A program made the position numbers and the translations under genes. This document shows positions 1-12,012 of a stretch of DNA of 64,000 nt, piece by piece; position 1 is the first letter of the stretch, and the number at the start of each line of letters is the position of its first letter. This stretch comes from Loripinus fragilis (Eukaryota; Mollusca; Bivalvia; Lucinida; Lucinidae). The stretch is taken from the NCBI GenBank assembly GCA_964019695.1, contig OZ026518.1, positions 112,400,336-112,464,335 of the forward strand, in the 5' to 3' direction. The notes below the pieces were generated by a model, which was not told where the DNA came from, searched no databases, and saw only the letters and a list, made by a program, of their open reading frames with translations.

Positions 1-123
1 CTTTTGAGTACCCACAACATAATTATGTTTTGGTGGACATAATACTGGGCATAATTATGATGGGAAGAAAATATCTACAATTTTACGCTAAAAATTGTGT
101 TTATCTAAACTTGTGGGATGAGT
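1..123. mobile_element. MITE half, AACATATGTT palindrome family
   Basis: CTTTTGAGTACCCACAACAT, then AAGAAAATATCTACAATTTT and ACGCTAAAAATTGTGTTTATC. The left half lies beyond the window edge or is missing. Confidence 0.65.
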
Positions 124-1860
124 TCCATTTAACAGCAGTATGTAAAGAGCTATAATCGTTGTACCTATTTTGCTTGACACACTGCCCATTTGACATGAGG
201 GGCAATAATTCAATTGACCAGAATGGAAAACAAATATACTAGACACTACATACTGTCTAGTCTATGAACTCATTCATCAGTCAATATATGACCAACGACT
301 TAATTGAATTGTATATCTCCTGGATGCGGTGAAATCAAACAAGTCATCTCTCAATATACTGCTAACTCAGTCATCTCTCAATATACTGCTAACTCAGGGT
401 ATCTGCCAGTGTATTGTTTCAGATCGGCCTAGTAGCTTTTGACAAGAATATTTTTAAACTTTTTCTATATATTCATAGGCAAAACTAGTCCCACAACACC
501 TGGTGGCCATGTTTTTCAAATTTTGGTACAGGGTCACCCAAGCACCATTTGCGATAAATTATTTTCAAATTCAGGGCCAGGATACATTTTGATTCCAGAA
601 TTCTGAATAGAATAGAAATCTTTAAGCAACTTCAAAAGGGGACACAAAAGCTAATGAAAAGGTCTCATAAATATGAAATGTGAACATATATAGTAGCTTC
701 GACAAAGATCCTACCTAAGAATATTTTTCGTAGGCATTGTTTTATAGTACATTAAATACGACAATCTATTCAAAATTCAGCACAAGTACAGCTAGTGCTT
801 TTAACATGTCCTGTCGTGTCCTAACGTTTCGGATAATTACCACAGCATAAAACGTCTAGAATATTAATAAGCCATATTTCCTGAATTATGCATTTTATTG
901 GATGTCAGAAAATGATTAATTGCTAATATCTTTTGATTAACATTCAAATGGCACATTTAGAGGCAATTTTCCACCGACATAAGCATTGAGATCTGAAGTT
1001 ACCGGAGGCTCTGATCTGACTATGCTCTCTATATTGACTGAAACGGAATTGCATCATTCAGAATATGGTATGGGTGCAGATAAGCAAACATTCACAGCAG
1101 GAACATAACATCAAACCAACGTCGTATCAATGGCGATGCAAACGCATGCTGAGTTTAACCAGATTATTGTCTATAAACTTAAGATAAAAAATATTTGGTT
1201 CCATATGATTGTCCTTTTGAGTACCCACAATATATGTTTTGGTTGAGAAATAAGAAAAATAATGAAATTGAACAAGCTGAGTTATTTAAGAAATAGATTA
1301 GCTCTAGCAGTGAATTGTTGTGTAATAATTCACTGCTTGGAGGTCAGTTGTAAAGGAGATCAAATCACAAGTGCACAGCGCGAGTGATTTATCTTCGTAC
1401 AACTGACCAACAAACAGTGAACTATTACTCAACAATTTACGCACTAGAGCTGATCTATTTCGATTCTAACACACAATAAACGAGGAAAACACATTTGAAG
1501 TCTTCAGCTTCTACCAACTTTCCGCCATTGCACTGAAGAATTCCCGCCAATAGTTGGACTGTGTCGCATACATTTACATGTATTTATAACGTCTTATAAG
1601 CGTAAAAACAACATTACACCGTCTAACGCCATGACTGACGTCATTTTGCAGTAACAAATGACGTCAGCTGGCGCTAGTTTTCCTCGGGCTTTCAAAACTG
1701 TGAATTATTGCTAGATATATAACTATTTTTAAGCATTGACTATAGGCGAGCTGTGTTAGAATAACCCTTTTTTCCAGATTGAATTTCTCATACAGGTTGA
1801 TACAATAAGGATAGAATTATAGATTTTTTAATTTAGATATCACAGGTAAAACTTCTAAAA
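124..1860. other. Intronic stretch, little recognised
   Basis: AT-rich, no exon-like frame. It holds a short direct repeat (CAGTCATCTCTCAATATACTG CTAA-type, at about 340-395), a MITE half at 1212-1260 and an inverted pair around AGTGAATTGTTG / CAACAATTTACGCACT at 1300-1450. Confidence 0.5.
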
Positions 1861-1861
1861 A

Positions 1862-2195
1862 GCAAGTGTGTATGATCAAGAAATGCCACAATCACACACG
1901 GCAGACCAACCCATGGCATCTCGAGGAAGAGCCACAGAACACTGACTGTCACAAGACACCAGGAAGATAGTTAAAACAAAGCAACCAGCTCTCTCTTCCC
2001 CATCAAGATGACTGGAAAACTAAACGGACACAAAGGAGTGAATAACAAAACAAGGACAACACAGAACCCCCACAAAGAATGGGAGAAAAATAAACAATAA
2101 ATCAATAACAACAGAACCAACCCCTTAGAACAGACAGCAGCCTAAGCCACTGTAGGGCTCAAATGCATTTTACTGGTACCAAATTGTGACATATT
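1862..2195 (-). mobile_element. Interspersed repeat shared with 62.07-62.40 kb
   Basis: TATGATCAAGAAATGCCACA at the left and TGCATTTTACTGGTACCAAA at the right, with AGCTCTCTCTTCCCCATCAA GATGA between. The plus-strand copy at 62075-62405 carries the complements in the same order. No ORF. Confidence 0.75.
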
Positions 2196-2439
2196 TCTGT
2201 CCTTGAAGATTGGTTCTAATCCTAGCAAACAGTGCACAGTCTGCACTGTTTGCCGAGGTACCCAATTTTAGCTATCCAGAAAGTTAAAAAGGCTTTTCTA
2301 AGAAGAGGTAGACATGGGATTTGTTTTTTCTAAAATGTCACATATCATCTGTTATCAATATTGAGTCGTCTGTCTGTACATCGTTTCTTGCTGTATACAT
2401 TGATTTGTCAAGAAGTCTAGGACTTTAGTTAAGAGTGCG

Positions 2440-2625
2440 TAACGAAAATTTAATTTTCTTATTTCCCAACCAAAACATATGTTGTGGGTACTCAAAAGAA
2501 CCGTCTCAATGAGACGGTTCTTTTGAGCACCCAAAACATATGTTAAAACTGACGAGTAAGAAAATATTTACATTTTTGCGCTGATTTTTTTGTTTATCTA
2601 AACGTGTGAAGTTACTTCTGATTTC
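2440..2625. mobile_element. MITE, AACATATGTT palindrome family
   Basis: AACCAAAACATATGTTGTGG, GTACTCAAAAGAACCGTCTC, AATGAGACGGTTCTTTTGAG, CACCCAAAACATATGTT. The perfect central stem is AACCGTCTCAATGAGACGGTT. The right side reads AAAATATTTACATTTTTGCG. Confidence 0.85.
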
Positions 2626-2936
2626 CAATCAATCAGCAGGGATGGGAGTTAATTGCCTCAGTCTGGTTCCAAGACCCAATTACTACAATTAGATAACAAA
2701 GATTGATGTTTATCTAAATCAGTCTATTACATCTTCTGGAATCATCAGGACGCCAACAAATAGGTGAGTATGGTCAAAACATCTCCTTGTTCTCACCTCT
2801 TTACACATATAACTCTCATATAACTCTCAGAACAGAACTCAAAAATCTAGAAAGCCAAGCACTATAATTATGACAGCACTTCTGAACCCTCTTAATTTGC
2901 ATCACTGTGCATCCCTTGCAGCAATGCAAATGTAAG

Positions 2937-3455
2937 AAGTGACCATACCTTGCAGAGGCAAAATAAAGAGGTGACCGTACCTTGCAGTGAGGCAAAACAA
3001 AGAGGTGACCGTACCTTGCAGAGAGGCAAAATAAAGGTGACCATACCTTGCAGAGAGGCAAAATAAAGGTGACCATACCTCGCAGTGAGGCAAAATAAAG
3101 AGGTGACCATACCTCTCAGTGAGACAAAATAAAGGTGACCATACCTTGCAGTGAGACAAAATAAAGAGGTGACCATACCTTGCAGTGAGCCAAAATAAAG
3201 GTGACCATACCTTGCAGTGAGACAAAATAAAGGTGACCATACCTCTCAGTGAGGCAAAATAAAGGTGACCATACCTTGCAGTGAGACAAAATAAAGAAGT
3301 GACCATACCTCACAGAGAGGTAAAATAAAGGTGACCATACCTTGCAGTGAGACAAAATAAAGAGGTGACCATACCTTACAGTGAGCCAAAATAAAGTTGA
3401 CCATACCTTGCAGTGAGCAAAAATAAAGGTGACCGTACCTTGCAGTGAGCCAACA
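2937..3455. repeat. Minisatellite, 32-34 bp unit, beside an MPDZ exon
   Basis: About sixteen units of GTGACCATACCTTGCAGTGA followed by GACAAAATAAAG(AG), with AG present or absent giving 34 or 32 bp. Short open frames here are by-products. On the minus strand each unit reads TGCAAGGTATGGTCACC, which resembles a splice donor. A diverged edge unit at about 3500-3515 reads GCAAGGTAAGTTCACC on the minus strand, about 35 bp into the intron after the 3547 exon. Confidence 0.92.
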
Positions 3456-3546
3456 AGATGTGAAAACAGACGTTACATTCAGTGATGCAAATGAAAGAGG
3501 TGAACTTACCTTGCAATTTTTCAAATAAACACAGCCATACACTTAC

Positions 3547-3780
3547 CCATATCATCTTGAGGATACAGAGCAACATCTTCCAGATCAACAGGTGCTTGTT
3601 GCTGAGTTTGATCCTGATGCATGCCAGAATGGTAGATCTGAGAACGAACCCCGCCTTCATCACCATCGACAGACGCTTGCTGCAGTACCTGGTTCTGCTG
3701 CATACCAAGGTTGTACACAGGGTTGCCGAAACTTGAAGTCTGCGGGGGCAGAGATGAATGGCCATTGAGTTGAGGTTGTG
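3547..3780 (-). CDS. MPDZ: MPDZ-linked exon: Gln-rich linker after PDZ3
   Basis: The acceptor ends TTTCTTTCAG and the donor is GATATGG|GTAAGT. The 234-bp exon keeps phase 1 at both ends; with the G left by the 19275 exon its first codon becomes GCA. It encodes about 78 residues with no domain: AQPQLNGHSSLPPQTSSFGN, then two related Gln-rich segments (VYNLGMQQNQVLQQASVDGD and IYHSGMHQDQTQQQAPVDLE). The pair suggests an internal duplication of about 26 residues. Clean splice sites and matching phase make it a likely linker exon of the PDZ gene. It has no counterpart I recognise in vertebrate MPDZ and could be alternatively used. Confidence 0.72.
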
Positions 3781-4124
3781 CTGAAAGAAAAATCAAAACC
3801 TATATGTCTTAAAATCTTCAGTCACCTTAATGCTGGTTTCTAGAACACCGATGCCAATGACGATTTCTCTAGAATTTCTTATGTTATCATCAACCGTTAT
3901 ATTTTGGTGTGTCAACACTTCAGCCACTCGGTCAAGAATTTCCATATAAATAACCTCAAGGGCTAGACAGTGGGCCTAACATACCCATTAACTGTTCAGA
4001 CAATGTTAATTATATACATATACAGTATAATTATAACTTTATTTGTCTATAACATTTCCCTATATAAAGATCAGTCTTCAGTATATCAGATTTATGAGAT
4101 GGGGTTTTCCCTTCCAAACCCCAT

Positions 4125-4378
4125 TTAACCCTTTACCTCATAGAGACGCCTTTTAACGCTTTTGCAAACAGAGAAGACCCTGATCAGACAGCTTTTAAAG
4201 AGCTGCCAGATCAGGGTCTACTCTGTTTGCTTATAGAAACACAAAATATCTGATCCTACACTTAGTGGAACTGACAAATAGTTTCTTTGTTCTATATAAT
4301 GTACCAACATGAAAGTTTATTTATACAATTATTCAAAGTGGGTGGAGCCTAGCATGAATATTCATGAAGGAAAGTTCT
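4125..4378. mobile_element. MITE, TTAACCCTTTAC family
   Basis: TTAACCCTTTACCTCATAGA starts the element; an inner hairpin uses AGACCCTGATC(A) and AGATCAGGGTCT. The right part GAATATTCATGAAGGAAAG matches the 22825 copy. Confidence 0.78.
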
Positions 4379-4594
4379 ATTCAAAGGCAAAACTCCTTGT
4401 GAGTCCTGCTTTTCGAAAACAATGTAGATCCAGACCTGCAGATCAGGGTCCACATTATCATCATGTATCATCTTTAGTAATTTAGAAATTACTAATTTTT
4501 CTGAGGTTTATCAAACTATTTATCAAATGGGGTATGTTTATGAGCAACTAAAGCAAATGTTAAAACTGATGGATAAGATGATATAATAGGGATC

Positions 4595-4725
4595 ACACGT
4601 TTTCTCATGCATTAACATTTGCCGGGCCCCGAGGAAGCTGTTTGAACACAAGGTCGTTAGACCGAGGGATCAAACATCGCCCGAAGGACCCAGCAAGTGT
4701 TAATGCAATGAAACAAACATGTGTG
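4595..4725. repeat. Imperfect inverted repeat
   Basis: TTCTCATGCATTAACATTTG CCGGG at the left and CAGCAAGTGTTAATGCAATG at the right, with CGAGGAAGC and CCGAGGGATC between. Looks like a decayed MITE. Confidence 0.5.
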
Positions 4726-5187
4726 TCATCGTTATTCTTCAAGATTTTACCTGATTCCAACCGAAAAGCCCACTGAAATCACTGTAAAACCCTTAAATAC
4801 ACTGGTTTTATCCATACAAAATGGCTTCGGCATTAAACTTTCGAATGTCATAATGTCGTCACAACGTCATAATGCATGCAACCTTTTTGCAAACAAAACT
4901 TTGATGTAAGATCATTCAGGGTAGCAACGATTTCCCGTGTAAAGTCAGATAAACACATCAGGGCTCATTTTAAGTATTAAAAAATTAAAACCCATGTTCA
5001 AACAGCACGTGAATCTCATGATCTGAACATGGATTTACGTTCATTTTACAATGACTTCAAACAGCTTTGTGTAACAAATTTTATGCAAGAATTCTAAAAT
5101 TTAAGCTCAGAAATTGTGCTTATCTGGACCGATAGAAACATAAAACTAGCTAGAAAACAGATATAGTTCTGAGTATCAATTGCGCAG

Positions 5188-8092
5188 CACACTGGGGAAG
5201 CCATCCATTACTACATAGTGCTGCCCACTACTACAGAGTGCTGCCCATATTACAACAGAGTGCTGCCCATTACTACAGAGTGCTGCCCATATTACTACAG
5301 AGTGCTGCCCATTACTAGAGAGTGCTGCCCATATTACTATAGAGTGCTGCCCATTACTACAGAGTGTCACCCATAACTACAGAGTGCTGCTCATAACTAC
5401 AGAGTGCTGTTCATTACTACAGAGTGTGGTCCATTACTACAGAGTGCCACCCATTACTAAGGGTGCTGTCTATTACTACAGATTGCCACCGATTACAACA
5501 GAGTGCTGCCCATAACTACAGAGTGCTGCTCATTACTACAGAGTGCTGATCCTTACTAAAGTGTGCTGTCCATAACTACAGAGTGCTGCCCATTACTAAG
5601 GGTGCTGTCCATTACTACAGATTGCCATCCATTACAACAGAGTGCTGCCCATTACTACAGAGTGCTGCTCATTACTACAGAGTGCCGCCCATTACTACAG
5701 AGTGCCGCTCATTACTACAGAGTGCTGCCCATTACTACAGAGTGCTGCCCATTACTATAGAGTGCTGCCCACTACTACAGAGTGCTGCCCATTACTTCAG
5801 AGTGCCACCCATTACTACAGTGTGCAACCCATTACTACAAAGTGCCGCCCATTCATACAGAGTGCTGCAATTACTAAGGGTGCTGCCCACTACTACAGAG
5901 TTCTGCCCATTACTACAGAGTACTTTCCATTACTACAGAGTGCTGTCCATTACTACAGAGTGCCACCCATTACTACAGAGTGCTGCCCATTACTACAGAG
6001 TGCTGCCCACTACTACAGAGTGCTGCTCATTACAACAGAGTGCTGCCCATTACTACAGAGTTCTGCCCATTACTACAGAGTGCCACCCATTACTACAAAG
6101 TGCCGCCCATTCATACAGAGTGCCGCAATTACTAAGGGTGCTGCCCATTACTACAGAGTACTGTCCATTACTACAGAGTGCTGTCCATTACTACAGAGTG
6201 CTGTCCATTACTACAGAGTGCCACCTATTACTACAGAGTACTGTCCATTACTACAGAGTGCTGCCCATTACTACAGAGTTCTGCCCATTACTACAGAGTG
6301 CTGCCCATTACTACAGAGTGCTGCCCACAACTACAGAGTACTGCCCATTACTACAGAGTGCTGCCCATTACTACAGTGTGCTGTCCATTACTACAGAATG
6401 CTGTTCATTACTACAGAGTGCCACCCATTACTACAGAGTGCTGCCCATTACTACAGAAAGCTGCCCACTACTACAGAGTGCTGCCCATTACTACAGAGTG
6501 CTGTCTATTACTACAGAGTGCTGCACATTACTACAGAGTGCTGCCCTTTTACTATAGAGTGCCGCAATTACTACAGAGTGCCACCCATTACTTCAGAGGG
6601 CAGCCCATTACTTCAGAGGGCAGCCCATTACTACAGAGTGCCACCCATTACTTCAGAGCGCAGCCCATTACTACAGAGTTCCGCCCATTACTACAGAGTG
6701 CTTCCCTTTTACTACAGAGAGTCGCCATTACTAAAAAGTGCCATCCATTACTACAGAGAGCCACCCATTTCTACAGAGTGCGGCCCATTACTACAGAGTG
6801 CCACCCATTACTACCGAGTACTGCCCATTACTACAGAGTGCCATCCATTACTACAGAGAGCCACCCATTACTACAGAGTGCGGCCCAATACTACAGAGTG
6901 CCACCCATTACTACAGAGTACTGCCCATTACTACAGAGTGCTGTCCATTACTACAGAGTGCTGCCCATTACTACAGAGTGCACCAATTACTAGAGAGTGC
7001 TGCCCATTACCACAGAGTGCTGCCCACTATTGCAGAGTGCTGCCCATTTCTACAGAGTGCTGTCCATTACTACAGAGTGCTACCCATTACTACAGAGTGC
7101 ACATATTACTAGAGAGTGCTGCCCATTACCACAGAGTGCTGCCCACTACTGCAGAGTGCTGCCCATTACTACAGAGTGCTGCCCTTTACTACAGAGTGCT
7201 ACCCATTACTGCAGAGTGCTGCCCTTTTACTACAGAAATCCGTCATTACTACAGAGTGCCATCCATTTCTACAGAGTCCTGTCCATTACTACAGAGTGCT
7301 ACCCATTACTTCAGAGGGCAGCCCATTACTACAGAGTGCTGTCCGTTACTACAGAGTGCTGCCCATTACTACAGAGTGCACCAATTACTAGAGAGTGCTG
7401 CCCATTACCACAGAGTGCTGCCCATTACTACAGAGTGCCATCCATTACTACAGAGTGCTGCCCATTACTACAGAGTGCTGCTCATTACTACAGAGTGCTG
7501 CTCATTACTACAGAGTGCCGCTCATTACTACAGAGTGCCGCCCATTACTACAGAGTGCCGCTCATTACTACAGAGTGCTGCCCATTACTACAGAGAGCTG
7601 CCCATTACTACAGAGTGCTGCTCATCACTACAGAGTGCTGCCCATTACTACAGAGTGCCACCCATTACTACAGAGTGCTAAATACTACAGAGTGCTCCCC
7701 ATTACTACAGAGTGCTGCTCATTACTACAGAGTGCTGCTCATTACTTCAGAGTGCCGCCCGTTATTACAGAGTGCCGCTCATTACTACAGAGTGCTGCCC
7801 ATTACTACAGAGAGCTGCCCATTACTACAGAGTGCTGCTTATTTACTACAGAGTGCTCTTTACTACAGAGTGCCACTCATTACAACAGAGTGCTACCTAT
7901 TACTACAAAGGGCTGCCCATTACTACAGAATGCTGCTCTTTTACTACAGAGTGCTGCTCATTACTTCAGAGTGCCATCCATTACTACAGAGTGCTGCCCA
8001 TTACTACAGAGTGCTGCCCATTACTACAGAGTGCTGCCCATTACTACAGAGTGCTGCCAATTTCTACAGAGTGCCGCCCATTACTACTGCTC
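5188..8092. repeat. Satellite-like array, 20-bp unit, about 2.9 kb
   Basis: Roughly 145 units of TACTACAGAGTGCTGCCCAT with scattered substitutions and occasional indels. Common variants are GTGCCGCCCAT, GTGCCACCCAT and GTGCTGTCCAT, and some units have TTACTTCAGAGGGCAGCCC. The unit has no stop in any of its three forward phases, so all three plus frames stay open for hundreds of codons; the longest (5642-7681) gives a 20-residue periodic peptide (LPITTECCPLLQSAAHYYRV). Larger blocks recur, for example around 6738-6840 and 6840-6930. I regard this as intronic satellite DNA, not a gene. Confidence 0.93.
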
Positions 8093-8394
8093 TGGCATAT
8101 CAATATAGTCAGCAGGAAGAGGGGTAATTTCTGATCTACAATGTCTGCAACTAGCAGAATAATTCCAGTAACAACTCTATACTTGACCGATCAGTCTACT
8201 GCCCCAGTCCTATTATTATTCTACTGTATTCACATTGGTAAATAATCAGCTGCCATTTTTGTCCCAAAGTGACCATTAAACGCTGTACTTATTTCCATAA
8301 AGGCAGTTTCACTCTAAATAGGCTCATATCTGTTGGTGGTCAAGGTCTCGTCAGATTTCCAATTCAACACTTTTGAAAATTTCTTACAGGAATT

Positions 8395-8510
8395 TCCTCA
8401 GCATGTCAAACAGTTTGGACCCAGATCGTGCCAAATATTGTCAGGCCTGGTCTGGGTCCAAACTGTTGCAAAGCTCATCAGCAAATCAAAATAGCAGGCA
8501 AAAAGTTAAA
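8395..8510. mobile_element. Hairpin MITE (GTTTGGACCCAGATC), diverged
   Basis: Arms AACAGTTTGGACCCAGATCG and CCTGGTCTGGGTCCAAACTG flank TGCCAAATATTGTCAGG. Confidence 0.75.
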
Positions 8511-8973
8511 TCATTTCTTCAGACTATTGCTTAGTAAGGGTACTGGCAAAGTACATGTGAACTTAGTTCTGGACATGACATTATCCCTTTTTATACAGAG
8601 CCCATAAACATATTTGAAAAAGATCCGCTGACTTCTCAGACTGATTGCAGCTGTTCCTTGCACACCCTTTGCAGGGGTGTACTTACGTGTACGAAAATAC
8701 ACATGTGCGTACAACTTGGCGCTGCAAGTACAGGGTCTTTAGCTATTTAATTTGAATTTTGGAAGAAAAATGCAACTAATATTGTTTAGTTGCATGTCTT
8801 GAGAGCTTATTTTAGCCCTGTAAATTGCTCTTAAATCATTTTACGACACAGGGCTTCACCCATGGCCCCATATAGGGAGAGTACCCCTAGACCCCCATCA
8901 AAAGTGTCTACTCTACAAAATGCCTCAGGTACGCCCCAACTTTGTGATAAAGCCCATTTAATGTGAAGCATAT

Positions 8974-9215
8974 GAGCTGTGACATGAGAATTCCAATAAT
9001 GTAGTATGTGCGAATAGCAATGGCTCAGACCAGCCTGCGCATATGGGCAGTCTGATCAGAGCCTTTGCTGGATGCTTGAATATTCTATGACTGTTAAGCT
9101 ACTGGCCGAAGAGCATTTGTAGTTTCTAAGCTTAAAAAAAAAAAAGACTGCACAGGCTGGTCTGAGTCTACACTTTTCAAAATGCCACATTATTGGAAAT
9201 CACATGTCACAGCTC
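8974..9215. mobile_element. MITE, GAGCCGTGACATG family
   Basis: Terminal inverted repeats GAGCTGTGACATGAGAATTC and ATTGGAAATCACATGTCACA GCTC. Inside are CCAGCCTGCGCATATGGGCA, TCTGATCAGAGCCTTTGCTG and an A-run at 9129. This family has no coding capacity. Confidence 0.82.
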
Positions 9216-9436
9216 TATTGAATTGATTATGCTGTACAAGTATCTCAGTCTGGTTTCAACATATTCCAAAGTGGTCATCAGTCTCAGACTTCTGTTAAGC
9301 TGAGCTGCAATTTTCTTCTCGCTATATGGCTCATGCTAAATCTTGCCAGGCAATGTTTGCCACAAATCATACATACATACAACCCTGTTTTCTGCCCTCT
9401 AATAACTGTCTACTCAACCCGATTACACTGAACTTC

Positions 9437-9811
9437 TTAAAGCTGCGTAGTCTGTAACTTTTGATCTTTTAATTTTAGAACTAATATTTCTATTTTTCAA
9501 GAACACAGTAAAAAAACTAAAATTCAGGTATACATTTTACCACTTTTGTAAATCGTAACAAATTATCAGTATCAAAACAACAGCATTTATGTTAAAATTA
9601 ACTGTCTATAATTATTGGAGGGGCACAAATAATTACCAACAAGAGAAAAACACACCTGTTTTTCTAAGATAATTCACTTTTCCATGCATTTTTCAGCTAT
9701 AGTGAACAGATTTATTGTGAATACATAACTTAATTCTACTTTTACAAATGATTTAAAAAGAAAATAAAAAATTTCGAAAAATGTTCATAGTTGCAGACTT
9801 AGTCTCTTTAA
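9437..9811. mobile_element. Non-autonomous DNA element, about 375 bp, TTAA ends
   Basis: Begins TTAAAGCTGCGTAGTCTGTA and ends GTTGCAGACTTAGTCTCTTTAA. The body is highly similar to 19987-20361 and 53741-54117, including TTATTGGAGGGGCACAAATA and TCATAGTTGCAGACT. Ends in TTAA could be piggyBac-like target duplications; no transposase was seen. Confidence 0.82.
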
Positions 9812-10002
9812 GCTTAAAATGCCCCAACATGATGTGTCTCTTGCTAGAATCCATAATAAAAGGTTTGTGAAGCCTACACCTTTGTGTATGTTTAGCAAGA
9901 TAACCTTTCGTAACCATGAAACCCAGAATTCTCATTGGTCAACTATAATATTACAGCCAATCTCATCCAATGAGATGTGTTATCAAATTATCATTTTATG
10001 TA

Positions 10003-10290
10003 TACAGTAAAACCTTTCTTAAGTGGCCACTCAAAAATAGACTAAACAAAGGACTTAAAGACAAATTGTAGCTTAATGAAGGTTAAAAGTATTGCAGAAT
10101 GCTCTCTTAGCTTAATGAAGGTTAAAAGTATTGCAGAATGCTCTCTTAGCTTCATGAAGGTTAAAAGTATTGCAGAATGCTCTCTTGGAGCATTCTGCAA
10201 TACTTTCAACCTGCATTAAGCGATAATCGGTCTTGAAAACCAATTTTTAGTCTTCTTTTTGAGTGGCCGCCTAAGACAGGTTTTACTGTA
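10003..10290. mobile_element. Tc1-style MITE with internally triplicated segment
   Basis: Same family as 31051-31256: TACAGTAAAACC at the left, GGTTTTACTGTA at the right, flanked by TA-rich DNA. The segment TTAATGAAGGTTAAAAGTAT plus TGCAGAATGCTCTCTTAGC is present three times in tandem (from about 10073, 10112 and 10151), followed by the inverted partner GAGCATTCTGCAATACTTTC. The termini suggest mobilisation by a Tc1/mariner transposase; no transposase gene is present. Confidence 0.8.
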
Positions 10291-10299
10291 TGTATACTC

Positions 10300-11040
10300 C
10301 TAACAGCCTGTGTGATAATTATGATAAACACGGTATGATCAATGCAATAAAGGCACCCACCAGACTGCCTAAGATTTAATATTCTCTTAATAGATGTTTT
10401 AAAGGCCAAAAATACAATTATGTAATTGCCCTCCTTCTCCGATTATACACATTACTGTACTTCAAATCTACACACATGACTATCTCCCGGGCTAGCCTTC
10501 CTAGGCTGATCAATGTAGAGGGTTTTTTTTAACTCTAAGACTACATAAAGAAGTAATTGAGTATGATCAGGAAATACCACAATCACATGCTTCAGACCAA
10601 CCCACATACATCACTTTGGATTCGTTAGAATTTATTGATCAAACCAGCTACTTCTAAATCTTAACCCTTAATCCTTTTCTCCCCACTAACTACTTTTGTT
10701 GTCTGCTCTCCCATCTGCTTTTATTCTTGATTTTGCGCCAGTGAAATGCAATTTATCATGAAGAGATTTTGTTATATGTCATATCCTTTTTGTTGTCCTA
10801 TAATGCTTTTATACATATATTCAAGTTTGCAGGCATAAATGAATTTTATTCAATAAAAGGAATAAACGGACAGCTTTATCTGACGTTATGTTAGAACTTT
10901 TTTGTCCTCCATTTATCATCAGATCAGAAACAATTGTGCTAATGGCGCTGAGAAAACTATTTCCATTAAGGCAAAAATGGAAGCATTTATCTTTTGAGTA
11001 ATGATACTGTCTTCATGACACTTTGGTCCCATGAGAAAAT
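10300..11040. other. Intronic stretch, little recognised
   Basis: Nothing beyond a short fragment of the 62.1-kb repeat in reverse at 10556-10610. Confidence 0.5.
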
Positions 11041-11049
11041 AGTCCATCT

Positions 11050-11246
11050 TTTACTCTTTGCATGCTGGGAAATTTTTGTCATGTTTTTTTTCAAAATCAA
11101 CTTTTTTTAAAATGCTTTCATGAATACCTTTTGAAAGCAAACAGTTTGGATCTAGATCAGGCCTGATGTTTTGTCGCCCCTTATCTGAGTCTAAATTGCT
11201 TGCAAAGATTATCAACAAACGGCGCTAGCAGGTAAGAGTAATTAAA
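11050..11246. mobile_element. Hairpin MITE (GTTTGGATC family)
   Basis: CTCTTTGCATGCTGGGAAAT at one end, arms AACAGTTTGGATCTAGATCA and TTATCTGAGTCTAAATTGCT, end GGTAAGAGTAATTAAAG. Confidence 0.72.
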
Positions 11247-11642
11247 GGACTCTTTCATAACTTGAAATATTCCATCCTATAATGTTGGAAAGAATTCGCC
11301 GATGAATGCAAAAAAGAAGAAGTTCTTGATGTCTATGTTGGGACTATTTTCTTTAGGGCATGCCCTTCCTGCTGGTTCATTTTATCCTCTACCTAGAAAA
11401 ACAAGCAGTCTTTTCACTACTTCTTGTGAGTAAAATAAATGTGGGAAAATTAAAACCTTACAAATAAAAGATGTGCAAGCCTTTCCTTCATTACAATCCT
11501 AGACTTATTACTAATAAACAAACAAAATATGATACCAATGCATATGCCTTTTATAGACATGCCAATGGCCAATTGGATCATGGGTGAACGTTGAATATAT
11601 TCTTCATAAAGTCCTAACCGTGTTGTATTTATGTTTAAAGCA

Positions 11643-11876
11643 ATTAACTCATTGCATGCTGGGTACTTTTTCATACTTCTGTCTTCTCTGCAAACTTTTT
11701 TTTTTCAAAATTTACTTTTTCCAAAAATTCTTTGAGGAACACTATCAGAGTGAACAACAGTTTGGATCCAAATCAAGACAAACATATTGTCGGTCCTAAT
11801 CTGGGTCCAAACTGTTTGCAAAGGTTATCAGCAGATGATAACAGTCGCCGCTATAACACGGAAAGAGTAAAGTAAT
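11643..11876. mobile_element. Hairpin MITE (GTTTGGATC family)
   Basis: TTAACTCATTGCATGCTGGG start, arms ACAGTTTGGATCCAAATCAA and CCTAATCTGGGTCCAAACTG, end ACGGAAAGAGTAAAGTAATT. Confidence 0.8.
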
Positions 11877-12012
11877 TAAACAAGATAAGTTTGGTGAGAC
11901 TAAAAGAGAAGCCCATATTTAATTCAATTTGTTCTTGCAATGATCGTGACTCTCTAGTGGGGTGTACTGTTGCAGTGATGCTACTCTTGCATGTTGCTTG
12001 TATAAAGTCTGT

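Noticed and set aside
2937..3455. Short direct repeats at regular spacing resembling CRISPR
   Set aside because: Units abut directly without spacers.
2816..3542. Several 80-130 codon frames on the minus strand
   Set aside because: They are translations of the 32-34 bp minisatellite and overlap each other in different frames.
3376..3765. 129-codon minus-strand frame overlapping the linker exon
   Set aside because: It is another frame of the 3547-3780 exon running into the minisatellite; the chosen frame is the one with consistent splice phase.
5583..8134. Very long open frames (324, 679, 376 codons and others) in the 20-bp array
   Set aside because: The same repeat is open in three phases; the peptides are pure periodic translations without any domain or splice context.
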